Part shown: positions 10,161-21,754 of the stretch, piece by piece | Position numbering within the stretch: the first letter of the stretch is position 1 | Layout of the letters: every line of letters begins with the position of its first letter | DNA from: Trametopsis cervina | Taxonomy: Eukaryota; Basidiomycota; Agaricomycetes; Polyporales; Irpicaceae | DNA length: 64,000 nucleotides | NCBI GenBank assembly: GCA_022385755.1 | Contig: MU278348.1 | Span: 2,051,470-2,115,469 of the forward strand | Reading direction: 5' to 3' | Made by a program: the position numbers and the translations under genes | Notes under the pieces: generated by a model | The model's input: the letters and a program-made list of their open reading frames with translations, nothing else | Database searches by the model: none | What the model was told of the DNA's origin: nothing

Positions 10161-11877
10161 TCAGAAAGAGGTGCCGAACACGTCGTCCAGTTGCGCCTTG
10201 AACGCCTCTTCCACGGCTTTGCGACGCACATTGCCCTTCGTAGCGGTTCGCGGCAGGGTTCCGCGGGGGACAACGAAGACGAACTTTGGGTGCACGATCT
10301 GCTCGTGGAGATACCGGTTGGCATAAAATGGACGTGTCCTCCTGATGATAGTCCTCTTCAACGTGTCCTCGCGCATATCTCCCTTCGGCTCCACGAACAG
10401 CGCAGGGTTGGGACGACCGTTTCCGACGACAATGCACTCTGAGATCAAGTCGTCGCAGGTGCTGCGAACATGGTTCTCGATAGCCTTCGTGTCGCACCGC
10501 AGCGAGTTCTGCGACTTGATCCAATCGTCGTCGCGGCCCCGCGAGACATATTTGCCCGGCGCTACCTCAATAAACAAATCGCCGGTGTGGTAGTGGCCGT
10601 CTGCGGCGCGCAGCGCGGGATCAGGACAATCTCCAGATTCCGATAGAATGACGAGCTCCAGAAGCTGGGAGTTCGCATCGACAGGTCCGCTTTCGGCAGT
10701 CGCTGAGGATATGGGGAAGAACCCGTAACGGGTGCCCTCGATGGGCTGGAGGGCGTGTGCGAGCGGTCCTGAGCCACCGACGCTGAGCATCATGGCACCG
10801 CACTCTGTGTTGCCGAACAGGTTCGTTATGGCGATACCTTGCTGGTGCGCCCACTGCTCGTCTTCGTGAGGAAGAGCCAAGCCGCTGTACAGGACCTGGT
10901 CGAGACCCTGGAGGAGGTGGAGCACTTTGGGGTCCTTCTGCGCAGTCTTGAAGTGGGTTAGCATGAAGGTTGGGAACTGGTACAGCCTGTTGAGACCGCA
11001 GCGAACGATGTGGTCCACCAATTCCGACGAGCTGAACATGATTTGTGTTGGTATTATGGTGCACGACCCGTGCTGCATGGAGCCAAGTAGCATGAAGTTC
11101 TGCGCGATGTGGCACATGGAACCCCTGGAATCTCCGGTTAGTATCGTGATGACACTATCACAGGTTAGACAAACTCACATCCATCCTGTCACGTCTTGTT
11201 TTCCAGCTGTACGCGGTGCTGATACTATGTTTGCCTTCGTGATGATGCATTCGAACCACCGATAGCTGCAGTGAATCAACTTTGGGGAACCAGAGGTTGA
11301 CCCCGATGTATGGAAGATGGCGACTGTATCTTCCTCTTCCCGCTCTACGGTATCAGGAAGATGTGTGAGGTCGCCTGCGACGAGGGGTTCAGTTGCAGCG
11401 CTGTGTACAGGGACGGAACAAGTGGAGACGTCGGCTTGGAGTGAGTGATCGTATATCAAGGCTTTGGCGTTAGCTTTTCGCATCAGCTCGAAGACTATTC
11501 CGGGGTTGGGGAGCTTGAGGGAGAAGAGTTCGGGGATATAATCGGCGCGAATCATTCCGTATATTGTTACGACGTCGCGGTAGGACATGCCGCCGAGCCT
11601 ACGCCAGAGGTGAGCAGTCACGTTGTATGATATGCATGCTAGGGACTCACCACAATGCAACGACAGAACGAGGGGGTATGCCGTCCAGCTTCAGGGTATG
11701 TGTCCAGTGTGCAGCCTGCAGCTGTACATCGGCGTCGAACTGGGCGTATGTGATGGTCTCCCATTCTTCGACGCAGGTTGGGTCGGAGGCGGACATGTGT
11801 GGAATTCTGAAGGCTGGTTGGGATGCGTACAGCGACGCGGCTGCGCTGAGGACGGTAGATGCTGTTCTTCGTGACAT
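10161..11877 (-). CDS. Stand-alone adenylate-forming (NRPS-like A-domain) protein, paralog 2
   Basis: Exons (minus order) 11877-11651, 11598-11179, 11124-10161 give 536 residues. The motif set matches paralog 1: FHTSGSTSGSPK, NLFGNTECG, YHTGDLFIEV, GRDDDWIKS and LPRTATKGNVRR. The exon sizes (227/420/964) nearly match those of paralog 1 (227/435/961), with introns at the same residues, so the pair arose by gene duplication followed by inversion or transposition. An upstream in-frame ATG at 11919 would add 14 residues. The downstream ATG is preferred because it gives the same 227-nt first exon, and because a TATA-like sequence (11942-11948) would be too close to 11919. No carrier domain follows. 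Confidence 0.85.
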
Positions 11878-11941
11878 GAGAGTAGAGGAGATGGATTGTG
11901 AGGAAGATGTTGACTGCATGGATAGCTGGACGGGCTAGAGA

Positions 11942-11948
11942 CTTTATA
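11942..11948 (-). promoter_or_regulatory. TATA-like element of adenylation paralog 2
   Basis: TATAAAG on the minus strand, 65-71 bp before the ATG at 11877. The spacing matches that of paralog 1 (61-66 bp). Confidence 0.4.
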
Positions 11949-14100
11949 GTACAGGTCGCGTCCATGGAGGGCTGGTGAGTCATTAGTAGGGCTGTACATG
12001 GAGGTGGGCTAATCAGTGGTCCGCGGCGGCGATGAAGTCAGGTTGACATACAGGAATACTTAGGTTCTCGGATAGCCCTATACTCTGCTGCTCGATCGCG
12101 AATGGCTGTAGCTGGGGTGCATGTCCCAGATCTGGGAGGGTTTCATCGTCACATTGGCCTGTACCTGTGCATCTATTCCTGTCACTGTCACTGCATACGC
12201 AAAGAAATCGTGCCTGCCGACATCAACGACTGTCGTGTACACCCATCCATCGCGCGGCGACGCGGGGGGCGCCGCCGGTGAGTCAGTTCGAGATCTTTGC
12301 AACGCACCAAGGCGCCGCAGACACCAGGTATGTGGCAGCTACACACTGCGATGTCGACGTTGACCAAGCGGGGGCAGCGCAAGCCTACTGTGATGAGTCA
12401 GCTCACGCTCCGTCAGAGGCGGAGGGTGACCGACATGTTGGCGGCCACGTGGGGAAATGTCGTAGATGAATATTCTCAGTTGCATAGGTATGTGACTACC
12501 TGTTCGTATCATCCGTCGTCTGCAGTTTTCGGGGATCGCACTAGTACTGAGACGGGAGCTGGGTATGAGTATGAGTTCTGGGTTCAGGCGAAATGAATTT
12601 GGTTGGAAAGCCGGATATCTGTCTCGATGGAACCTCGATCAGATGTGGATGCGATTGCCTACCGCGGCTATCGACGGCGACATCATGTTTCGCCGATGCC
12701 AAAACTTACGTGCACTGACCTTTGTTCAAGTTTCGAACAGTACTCATAGATGCGTACTGGCACACAGCAAGGATTACCTTAGATTCAGGCAGAAGTCCTT
12801 TGCTTAAGCTACCGCTGGTCCGAGTAAGCATTCCGTGATCTGTATTTACTTTATCTCTTTTGATTGTAACACAAATTTCAGCTACCAGTGTCACTCAAGA
12901 ACAAAAAACACAGCACACGAAACGATTGTTCCATCCCGGGCGTACAGAGATAGTAGTGCTACTCACAGATTGAGAAAGCTCACAGCAATACCATCTCCAA
13001 AGGCCTGAAACTGGAGCCCGAATCCCAAGTAACCGCCCTCGTCACCAGTGCCAGGTCCAGCGATGCCGTCAACGGGTCGTGCAGCGACGGGCTGCTATCA
13101 TCACGCCCCATCCCCTCACGCTTCCATGACCCGCAGATGCGCATCGCTTCGGCAGGCCTACCTGTCCTTCCTGCCTGGGCGACACGAGGAATTTTCAGGA
13201 GCTGATCGTATCCAGCACGCCGAGGCTCGGTTTTTGGGATCACAGTCGACCACGACGTAACTTTACGACGGACGAGCCCAGGCAGCCCGTCTCCCTGAAT
13301 CCTCTAACCTAACCGCAGGGAAGCGTGCGCTGATTGGCCCTGTTCCATCCGTTGTCCGAACGTCCGAGCCGAAACAAACACTCTATCCAGCGGCCGCGCT
13401 TCCCCGTCCTGTGCTTCTCTATCTATCTGTATATGCGGCGTCTGCATCAAACTATGTAGGCACGAAGCATCAGATACGTATACTACCGTTCTGGGCAGGA
13501 AGAACATGTTTAACCAGCTGTTTACATCCATCAGATAGCAAGCTGCCTTTCGAAACGCCAGCGAGGCTCTGACAACTCGGGATCGGTGAAGGTGGCTCGC
13601 GATACAGTGGCGCGAACAGAATTATTGAGCCAAGACCGCACCTCAGTCTTCGCAACTCTCCAGGGTAGAGCCCTCGCCACAGTGTTCCCCTAACCGCAGT
13701 GCGTCGCAATGGGTATCGATACTTGGAACTTGTACAGGCAGTGTGATTCGACTGTTCTCCAGGTTTCATTACGAGGAGGCGTCCAGGATGACTATCGGTT
13801 GCGAGAACGCGAACACGATAACACAACCGTCCTTGGCACGTATGAATTCCACACGACATCCCCGCTTGTGCATTCGTCAGCGCCCCCGCCCACATACGCC
13901 ACGGTACTTTCATTAACCCGGCTGTGGACGACTTCGCAGTGCTCAAATCCGGCCGAAAATGAATAGCAGCAGGACACACTAAAGCTCGGCAAGGCGCCCG
14001 CGCAGTATACGTACTTGGAATACGCGCACAGTTCATTCCCGCCCAGCACGAGTCATGCGCGTCGGATTTCAGCACGCGCCGATGACGACAATGACTATGG
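11949..14100. other. Gene-poor region
   Basis: About 2 kb with only short overlapping frames on both strands, none with domain-like sequence, membrane segments or consistent splice signals. I see no gene, RNA or clear repeat before 14.17 kb. Confidence 0.5.
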
Positions 14101-14170
14101 TCGGGCCGAACACGCCTTTCTACATATCCATAAGGTCCTCTTCCTCGCCAGGGTCGATGAATCCATCTCC

Positions 14171-14460
14171 GTCCTCGAGCAGGAAGAGCCGCCCACACTG
14201 CACACGGAGCAGGCCATCTCACCTTCTGTATTCTATGTCTTTCTCGAGATCTGTCAGTTTACCGCACGCCTATGCTGTACGCATCTACGCATCCAGGGTC
14301 TTCTTCATGTCGCTCACCATCCTCGAGTAGGAAGAAACACCAACACTGCACTCGTCGCAATCGATCTCATATTCTATGTGCCTTTCTCTAGATTTGTCAG
14401 TCCACGGCGCGTCTATGCTGTACGGATCCGCGAGGAGGCTCTGACCTTTTCATGTCGCCC
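14171..14460. repeat. Two-copy tandem repeat of about 148 bp
   Basis: The segment starting CCTCGAGCAGGAAGAG at 14173 recurs, diverged, from CCTCGAGTAGGAAGAA at 14319-14321. Both copies contain ATTCTATGT, AGATYTGTCAGT and the GTCTATGCTGTACG or CCTATGCTGTACG blocks in the same order. It leads directly into the larger repeat array. Confidence 0.7.
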
Positions 14461-17400
14461 GCCATCCGACGGGACGCGCAGGACTCATCTTCGGCCGTGG
14501 TCTACCCTCCATTGGCATCGGGGCTCGCACGTCTATGATTGCGGTAGCCTGTGTATGTACTCGTACGAGCGCAGCAGGCTGCGGCTTTTCCCCTCCCGAA
14601 AAGTTTTCTTTTCGAGACGGACGTTCCCCTTCGGCTTCTAGTCGCGCGCCTCCCGCAGCAGGTCTCTCGCCGGCACTTCCCTCGGTCCTGGTTACCTCGC
14701 CATTGGTATCCAGGCGTCGCTCGCAACCTGTGTGCGTGTGGTATATGCGCAGCAGGCTTCACCTCCTCGAAATGAAGACCTTTCGGGATTTCGCACTCAA
14801 GCTTCTAATCGCGCGCCTCCTGGCGGGGAATCCTCTCGCGGGCATCAGTCGTGATAACCTCTCCCTCGAGTCTCATGACTCACCCTCTTGGTAGCCTGTG
14901 CACTACATACGTGCGTGGCGAAGCCTGACAAGGGTCTTCATTTCGTGTCCCACTTCGTACTTCCAGTCGCGCGCCTCTCGGGAGGTCTCTCCCCGGCGCG
15001 TCTCTCGCAGCCATTGGTCATGGTCAGTTCGCCATGTACGTCGCAGGCTTAGACGTCTGTGATTGCGGCCTGTGCACCGTACCGTACAGGCGCAACGGTT
15101 TCCGCCTCTTCCGAAACGAAGACTTTCGGGGGGTTCGCACTCAAGCCAGATGAGCGTCTCTCTCTCGCCGGCGCGTCCCTCGAAGCTCGCGAGTATCGGT
15201 CGGCCCTACAAAGGCATCGAGGCCTCGCACGTCTCACGGCTAGCATTTTCGGTGGCCTACTCTATGTCTCGTATACGTGCGCAGGGAAGCTCAGCAAGGT
15301 TTCAATTTGTAGAACTACTTCGCGCTTCTAGTCGCGCGTCTGTCCTCTCGCCGGCGCGTCTCTCCTACCCTGCGGGCTTTGGTCGTGGCTGGGCAGCCCG
15401 CCTTTGATATTGGGGACGCCGCGCGCAGCCTGTGCGCATCTACGTGCGCAGTAGGCTCCGTCTTCGTCTCCCCCGAAAAGTTTTCATCTCGGGTCGGACG
15501 TCCTCTCGCAACTTGCGGACATCAATCGAGGCCAACTCTCCATTCGTTGTCTACCAACGGTCTGTGTATGTTCCGTACATGCACAGCGAAGCCCGAAATG
15601 GGTTTTTTCTTCATTCCGGGATCCACTTCGCTCTTCTAGTCGCGCGCCTCCTCTCGCTAGCGCTTCTCTCACCACTAAGTCAACTCTCCATTGGATGTCT
15701 ACCACCGGCCTGTGTATGTTCTGTACGTGCACAGCGAAGCCCGCAAAATTTAATCCTCTTCATTCCAGGAACTACTTCGCTCTTCTAGTCGCGGCCCTCC
15801 CAGCGGCCCTCTGCTCGCCGGCGCTTCTCTCGCCGCTCGCGGGCTTCGGCCGCGGTCAGCTCTCTCTACAGACATCGGGGCTTTGGATGTCTATGATCGC
15901 GGTGCCTTGTGTGTGTATCTACATGCGCAGTAGGGTTTGCCTTATCGAAATGAAGGCTTTTCGGGGAGCACTCAAGCTACCGGTCGCGCGACCCTGGCAA
16001 CATCGGTGGCGGTCAGCTCTCTCCTGGACGTCCCACGCTCGTAACCTGTGTACTGTAAAGTGCGTGTGTAGCAGGCCAACCGAAGTAGGCTATAGCTTTT
16101 CCTCCTCCGAAAAAGGCTTATTTTGGGACGTCAGTTTCCAGTCACGCCCCTCCCGGTGGCCCTCTTTTCGCCGGCGCGTCCCTTGCACCTCGCGGCTATC
16201 AGTCGGTCGAGGACAGCTATCTAATGGCATCCGGGTGCCGCTCGCAACCTGTGCGTGCGCGGGAGAATTTGTCTTTATCTTCCCCGACGAGTTTTCATTC
16301 CGGGACGGACGTCCTCTTGTCGGGATTCCCTTCACACCTCGCAGACTTCGTTCGTGGTCAGCCCTTCATTGGCGTCATGGAACGTGGCCTGTGCACGTAT
16401 TTACAGCAACGGGCTTTGACTATCCCGCGAAGCTTTCATTTCGCGAACTCCTTCGCACCTCCAGTCGCGCGCCTTCAAGCGTCCGTCCATTGCAGGCATC
16501 GGTCGTAGGCAGCTCTCCATTGGCATCGGGCCGTCGCTCGCGACTTGCATGCGTATACTTACGCGTGCAATAGGTTTTGCCTCCAGGAAACGAAGACTTT
16601 TCGGGAACTTTACACTCGGATTTCCAGTCGCGCGCCCGCCGTCGGGCCTCCTCTCGCCGACGCCTATTTCTCGCACCCCGCTACTCGGTTGGCCAGCTGG
16701 CATCGGAGCCTTGGATGTCTGTGATCGCTGTGCTTTGTCTTCCCTGAAATATCAACTTTTCGGGGGACTTCGCACTCAAGCACCCAGTCACGCGCATCCC
16801 GCGCGGACATCGGTAGTGGTCAACCTTCCATCAGTGTCGGCGAATGTGGCTTGTGTACAGTACTTACGTGCGCAGTAGGCCCTGGAATGAAGACTTTTGG
16901 GAACCCCGCACTCAAGCTTTCAGTCGCGCGCCTGCAGGCGGGCCTCCTCTCGCCGTCCCCCCCAGCTCGCAGACGTCTGTCGTGGTCAGCTCTCTACTGG
17001 CATCGGAGCCTCACTGGCAGCATGCACGCATCTACGTGCGCAACAGGCTCCGTCTCTGTCTTCCCCCAAAAGGTTTCATTTCGGGACGACCGTCCAAACA
17101 GAACGCCTCTTGTCGGGTGTCTTTCTGCATCTCGGGCGCATCGGTCGTGGTCAGCCCGTCTATGGCATCCGGGTGTCGCTCGCGGTCTTTGGACGCGGCA
17201 GGCTTTGCCTTTCAAGAAATGCAAACTTTCCAGGAACTTCGTGCTGTACGAAGTCCTGGAATGTTTTCATTTACGAATCGCACACGAGCTTCTAGTCGCA
17301 TGTCCCTCACCGTTCGCGGGTTCTGAGCCTGGTCAGTTCGCCATCGGCATCCGACCTCGCAAGCGGGCTCTCCTCTCCTCGAAATATGATCTCTTCGCGA

Positions 17401-17900
17401 CGGATATCCCATCCAGCTTCTGGTCGCCCGCGTCCCTCTAAATGGCGGCCATCGGTCGTGACCAGCTCTCCATTGGCATCGAATCCTCGCAAATTCATGA
17501 CCGCGGTGCCCTGTGTGTTGTGCAGTACGCGCGTAGCACGATATGGCGTCGTCTGTCCCGAAATGTAAACTTTTCGGGACAGACGTCCCACTTCGCGCTT
17601 CCAGTCCTCTCGCAGGTGTCCGTCGCTCCCAGCTCGCAAACATCGGTCGGGTGAGCCCCCTCTAGCGTCGGGGTTTCGCACTTCAAGCTTTCAGTCGCGG
17701 TCGCGGACATCGATCGTGGCCAGCTCTTCGGGGCCTCGCACGCAAACAATACCTACGTGCGCCTTCGTCTCCTCCGAAACCTAAACTTCTCGGGGACGCA
17801 GGCGTCCCACTTCGCGCTTCTAGTCTCGCGCCTCGCGTCGGGAGGTCTCTCCCCGGTGCGTCCCCTTCTACCTCGTCCTTCGCGTCTTCTTCGCCCTTCA
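14461..17900. repeat. Degenerate tandem array of about 160-bp units
   Basis: About 20 diverged units in one direction. Each carries a block like GAAGACTTTTCGGGA, then CACTTCGCACTCAAGCTTC, TAGTCGCGCGCCTC, CTCTCGCCGGCGCGTCTCTC, and ATCGGTCGTGGTCAGCTCTC. A GTACGTGCGCAG-like block ends the unit. The TAGTCGCGCGCCTC block or a variant appears near 14639, 14808, 14963, 15330, 15636, 15784, 15978, 16137, 16461, 16623, 16779, 16917 and 17291. Long plus-strand ORFs across the array result from stop-poor GC-rich repeats and are not called as genes. It stops next to the F-box gene's 3' flank. Origin (decayed satellite or element) is unknown. Confidence 0.8.
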
Positions 17901-18001
17901 GTGGCAGTGGCAGTACTTCGCTGCATCTTCCCCCTCGGTGACACTCCTTCGCAGCACCTTCCCCCCCTCAATGCCACTCCCTCGCTGCACCCTTCTTCAC
18001 C

Positions 18002-18019
18002 GCACACACACACACACAC
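18002..18019. repeat. (CA)n microsatellite
   Basis: A short run of alternating CA in the 3' flank of the F-box gene. Confidence 0.6.
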
Positions 18020-18340
18020 CCCTCCCTTCTCGACACCAGTCCTCCACCCTCCACCCTTCATCACATCGTACAAAAGCAGAGCACACAAAACCATAGCACA
18101 CGAAAACCATAACACACAACCACCCTCTGCATTCTCTGATGATACAATACAATTACAATTACAACAACCCTATGCTCTACACGTACACATACACATAACC
18201 ATACACACCATACCGTCCATCTCCGTAAAAAGTAATAACAATAAAAAACGCATGCTCATGAGTCGCGGGGGGTATATCAGGTCCGCGCTCTGCCCCTCAT
18301 CCTCCTCGTCGTCCGTGCGTCAAGTCACCACGAAGGAACC

Positions 18341-19978
18341 TCACGCCTTCGTCCCATCGTCGTCCCCGCGGATGCACGACATGCCCTTCCCAATGACGAT
18401 ATCCTCAGGATTGCACGACCCTCCAAACACAAGATCATGACAAAAGTCCTGGAGGCGCCTGATCGCCACCGCATGTTCCGCCGGCATCCGCACCCCCATC
18501 CCCATTCCCGTCTTTGCGCACTTCTTTGTGCCCATGCCCATTCCCGCGCAGCACCCGTCGTCGTCGCCGGTGTCGAAGATATCCTTGACAGGCGTGACCT
18601 CCAGCCTCGCGAGATGTTTATAAAACACTGATTCGCCGCGCTCGGCGCGCAGCGCGAGGAACCGTTCGAGCTCCGCGCACATCTCGAGCACGTCGTCTTC
18701 GTGCACGCGCACGCTGAGTTCTTCGACGGGGGACTCGGCGAGGGTGGAGAGCGTGTCTACGACGTCGTCTACTGGGAAGAGGGGGGTTAGGTGCAGGGTG
18801 CGGAGTTTTGGGAGCGGGGTGGTGGTGGTGGACGATGCGGTGATGGGTTGCGAGGAGGGAGAAGAAGAGAGGGGAGATGGGGAGGAAAGGGAAGAGGAGG
18901 AGGAGGAGGAGGAGGAGGGGGCGAGGGGGGTGTTCAGCGAGAAGCAGTCGACGGCGTGCCCGACGCTCCCTACGATACGTTCAGTACACCGCCTGTTATA
19001 ATCAGGCGACTCATGATGACAGCTCCCCAGATCCAAAAACTGCAACGAGCAGCTCACAGGCGTACTCCCCCACGCTTTATCCCCAAGATGTGTCGCGCGG
19101 ATGCGGAGTCTGGTGAGGGTGGGTATGGTCAGCAGGGAGGGCAAAGAGAGGGCGGCGCCGAGCTTGGGGTGCGGCGGGATGGAAGAGTCGCCGACGACGA
19201 CGGGGACGAAGGGGTGTGCGCCGAGGAGTTCGGGGGCGTGGAGCGATGAACGGGTGATTTTGTCGAGGGTTAGGTCGGTTAGGTGCGGGACGGAGGCGGC
19301 GATGGAGACGACGAGGCGTTCGCTCCTGTTGTGCGCACATATGATCAGTGGCTGAACGACAGGAAGAACAAAGAACGGGTGAGATGGGTAGACGTACAAT
19401 GGAGTCTGGTGCTCGTCGCCGCAGTGCGCGATGGAGAGCGTCGAGAGACGCGTAAAGTTTTGGAAGAGGGGGACGATGGAGTGGTGTACTGCGCGTTCGA
19501 GGCTGAGCGCGAGGTGCTCGACCTGGGTGCAGCCGCGCAGGAGCGTGCGGAGCGCGTCTGCGGTGCTATCGGCGAGTGGCAGTGGTGATGGTGGTGGGGA
19601 GGACGACGTTGTAGCGGCACCGCCCCGGGGTTTTGTGCAGATGGTGAGTTTGCGGATGTAGCGATGGTACGCTGGGGGCACGTTTGCGACGTAGGAGAAC
19701 AGGGACTCGAGGTTCGCGAGCTCCACTACCTGTATCGAATTGTTAGCTATGGTTATGTTTGAAACAAGTGATAGTGATGAGCGCACCCTCCATAGCGCAG
19801 GGACTGCGAGCGCGTAGGCCTCGTTGCTGACTTTGGCAAAGGCGCGGATGTCGGATTGGTCGAGGTGCTCCACGACTGAAAACTTCATCTCTGTGGGGAG
19901 GGCGTGCCACGGTATCGCAGCCGTGGCGGGAGTGGCGGGAGTGGCGGGAGTGGCGGGAGTGGTGGTGGTGGCCTGCAT
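18341..19978 (-). CDS. F-box-like / leucine-rich protein
   Basis: Exons (minus order) 19978-19787, 19729-19398, 19325-18341 give 502 residues. Residues about 21-65 (IPWHALPTEMKFSVVEHLD followed by DIRAFAKVSNEAYALAVPAL) form an F-box-like motif. The rest is leucine-rich with LRR-like strands (LEHLALSLE, LTDLTLDKI, RTLHLTPLF). Such proteins are usually substrate adaptors of SCF ubiquitin ligases. A run of Pro-Ala-Thr repeats near the N terminus comes from a 9-bp minisatellite, and a poly-Ser run from (GAG)n. The reading frame stays open through the introns (57 and 72 nt, both multiples of three) and through a likely third intron at 18970-19020 (51 nt, weak GTCATC donor). Removing that intron gives 485 residues. 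Confidence 0.72.
   Translation of the reverse strand: MQATTTTPATPATPATPATAAIPWHALPTEMKFSVVEHLDQSDIRAFAKVSNEAYALAVPALWRVRSSLSLVSNITIANNSIQVVELANLESLFSYVANVPPAYHRYIRKLTICTKPRGGAATTSSSPPPSPLPLADSTADALRTLLRGCTQVEHLALSLERAVHHSIVPLFQNFTRLSTLSIAHCGDEHQTPLYVYPSHPFFVLPVVQPLIICAHNRSERLVVSIAASVPHLTDLTLDKITRSSLHAPELLGAHPFVPVVVGDSSIPPHPKLGAALSLPSLLTIPTLTRLRIRATHLGDKAWGSTPVSCSLQFLDLGSCHHESPDYNRRCTERIVGSVGHAVDCFSLNTPLAPSSSSSSSSSLSSPSPLSSSPSSQPITASSTTTTPLPKLRTLHLTPLFPVDDVVDTLSTLAESPVEELSVRVHEDDVLEMCAELERFLALRAERGESVFYKHLARLEVTPVKDIFDTGDDDGCCAGMGMGTKKCAKTGMGMGVRMPAEHAVAIRRLQDFCHDLVFGGSCNPEDIVIGKGMSCIRGDDDGTKA
19926..19961. repeat. In-frame 9-bp minisatellite in the F-box gene
   Basis: Four near-identical copies of GGCGGGAGT on the plus strand encode the Pro-Ala-Thr repeats of the protein on the minus strand. 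Confidence 0.8.
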
Positions 19979-21730
19979 TGCAACGATGAGTGCGTTGGGG
20001 AGTGCGTTGGGATCTGCAGGCGGGGAGGAGGGGCGGGAGGTGTGTGTTGATGAAGATAGCAGAGAGGAGAGCGCGATATTTAAGAGAAGAGAGAAGAGGC
20101 CGGTGTGGTCGGAGAAGGCGAAGATGGTGGTGGAGACGCGCCGAGGGAAAGCTTGCGTGTGGGCGGCTGTGGGATGAAGCGACGGATGGGAATTGAATTG
20201 AGTGCATGTCCGACCGATTGCAGTGCTTACCCTCCGCTCCGATCCATCTGCGACTCGCCTGCTGTATACCATCTACCATCTACCATCTACTGGCCACAGC
20301 TACATCGTCTGCATCGTCTGCGGCACTACTCGCAGACCCTGATTCCGCTGCAGCATCTCCGAGTAGGCCACGTGGGTAGAGGTAGCAGCCTTTCCGTCGC
20401 GCTTCTCCTCAGCCACACTACACAGCGACCATCTCTCCCTTGTCCTCCAATCGCCTGCGCGCAGACCCTGTTCTGGACATACCCGTCTGTCTAGACATAC
20501 GCTTCTGCACATACGCTTCTTGCCATACACCCAGCTCTAGTTGCACTACTTCCGTTCTCCGAAATCGGAGCACTCACGCGCGTAGATCACACCGTCGCTA
20601 CAGATATCAGGCAGCCGTCGTCTTGTCCAGCCCCGGCGCCCGTGGTACGTGAGCCAACGAGCCCGAATTCCGCATGCAGAAGATTGTCTCCAGCACTCCG
20701 CCAGCCTGTTCCGATGTGCCACACAATTGTTCTTGATGATAATAGTGATAATAGTGATGGTCTGTCAGTCAGTCATCGCACTTCCGGCGACCTACGAACA
20801 TCATCAATATCCACCGATGCACATCCCAACCATCCGGCCACTGTATCACTCACCGCCCACCGTTGTCATTCCCGACATCCGCGATCTCTATCGTAGCTTG
20901 CCCGTGCCTCCGTCGACGGCGGGTCTGTCAACCCCCATGCAAATGCAACTGCATAGGCGGAAGACGACAATCCGCGCACCTCACTTCGTGTGCTCCCGCC
21001 TGCGCGACCGCTCCCCATCAGTATTTCCGCTGTACCCGTCCGTAAAGAAAGTCAGTAAGCCGAGCGCAGACGTCGGTACTCCGAGTTTCACTCTAGTAAG
21101 CGGGCTCCGTCGACGGGTCTACACGACATCTAGCCTCGCACGCAGCCCGAGATCATCTCATCTCATCCAGTCAAGTCTAGATTGTTAGTACAGTTAGCAA
21201 ACGAACGGTCAGTCGCCCAGCACAGCACCTATCACTGCACGCGATCCGTCCAATCCGGTAAATAAGCGGCGTCTCCGACAGATCCGAGATCGCACACGAA
21301 CAGCGGATGTGTGCATGCATGGACTAACTGACTGCTTTGTGGCTGACTTGTACGGTACTCACCAAGCACTGACAGAGCCTCTGACATAAGGACGGACAGG
21401 ATCTGGCACCCATCCATCGGCCTGCTCACACGGTTACGATTCCAGCGAGGTCAGGTATCCCACCGTGCGGGGATGATGACGCACTCTGTGTGTACTTCCA
21501 GACTCTGAGCCGGTATAACGACCCCCTCTGTGCTTCTGCTGACTGGCCTGGGACACAGCTCTGTTCAGTGCATCTCTCCGCTATCCGGTAAGCTCGTTGT
21601 ACGTACGATGCGTAAGAGCCAGCTTCGCGGACCCGGCGGCGAAGCAGCCCTGTGGTATGTACGAGTACACCACAATCAGCCAGTTTCAGTGAGTCAATGT
21701 TCGTTCATGTCTGGCCTTCATTACACCGAT
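19979..21730. other. Gene-poor region upstream of the F-box gene
   Basis: Promoter side of the F-box gene, then about 1.5 kb with short frames of biased Ser/Pro/Arg composition and no family resemblance. No gene was called. Confidence 0.5.
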
Positions 21731-21754
21731 CAGCCTACCCTACCCTACCCTACT

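Noticed and set aside
14015..17441. Series of 80-290 codon ORFs
   Set aside because: They fall in the 160-bp repeats, change frame between units and lack splice or start logic.
21735..21753. CCCTA repeats resembling telomere sequence
   Set aside because: Only three units, without the TTAGGG register, in an internal region; too short to be an interstitial telomere.
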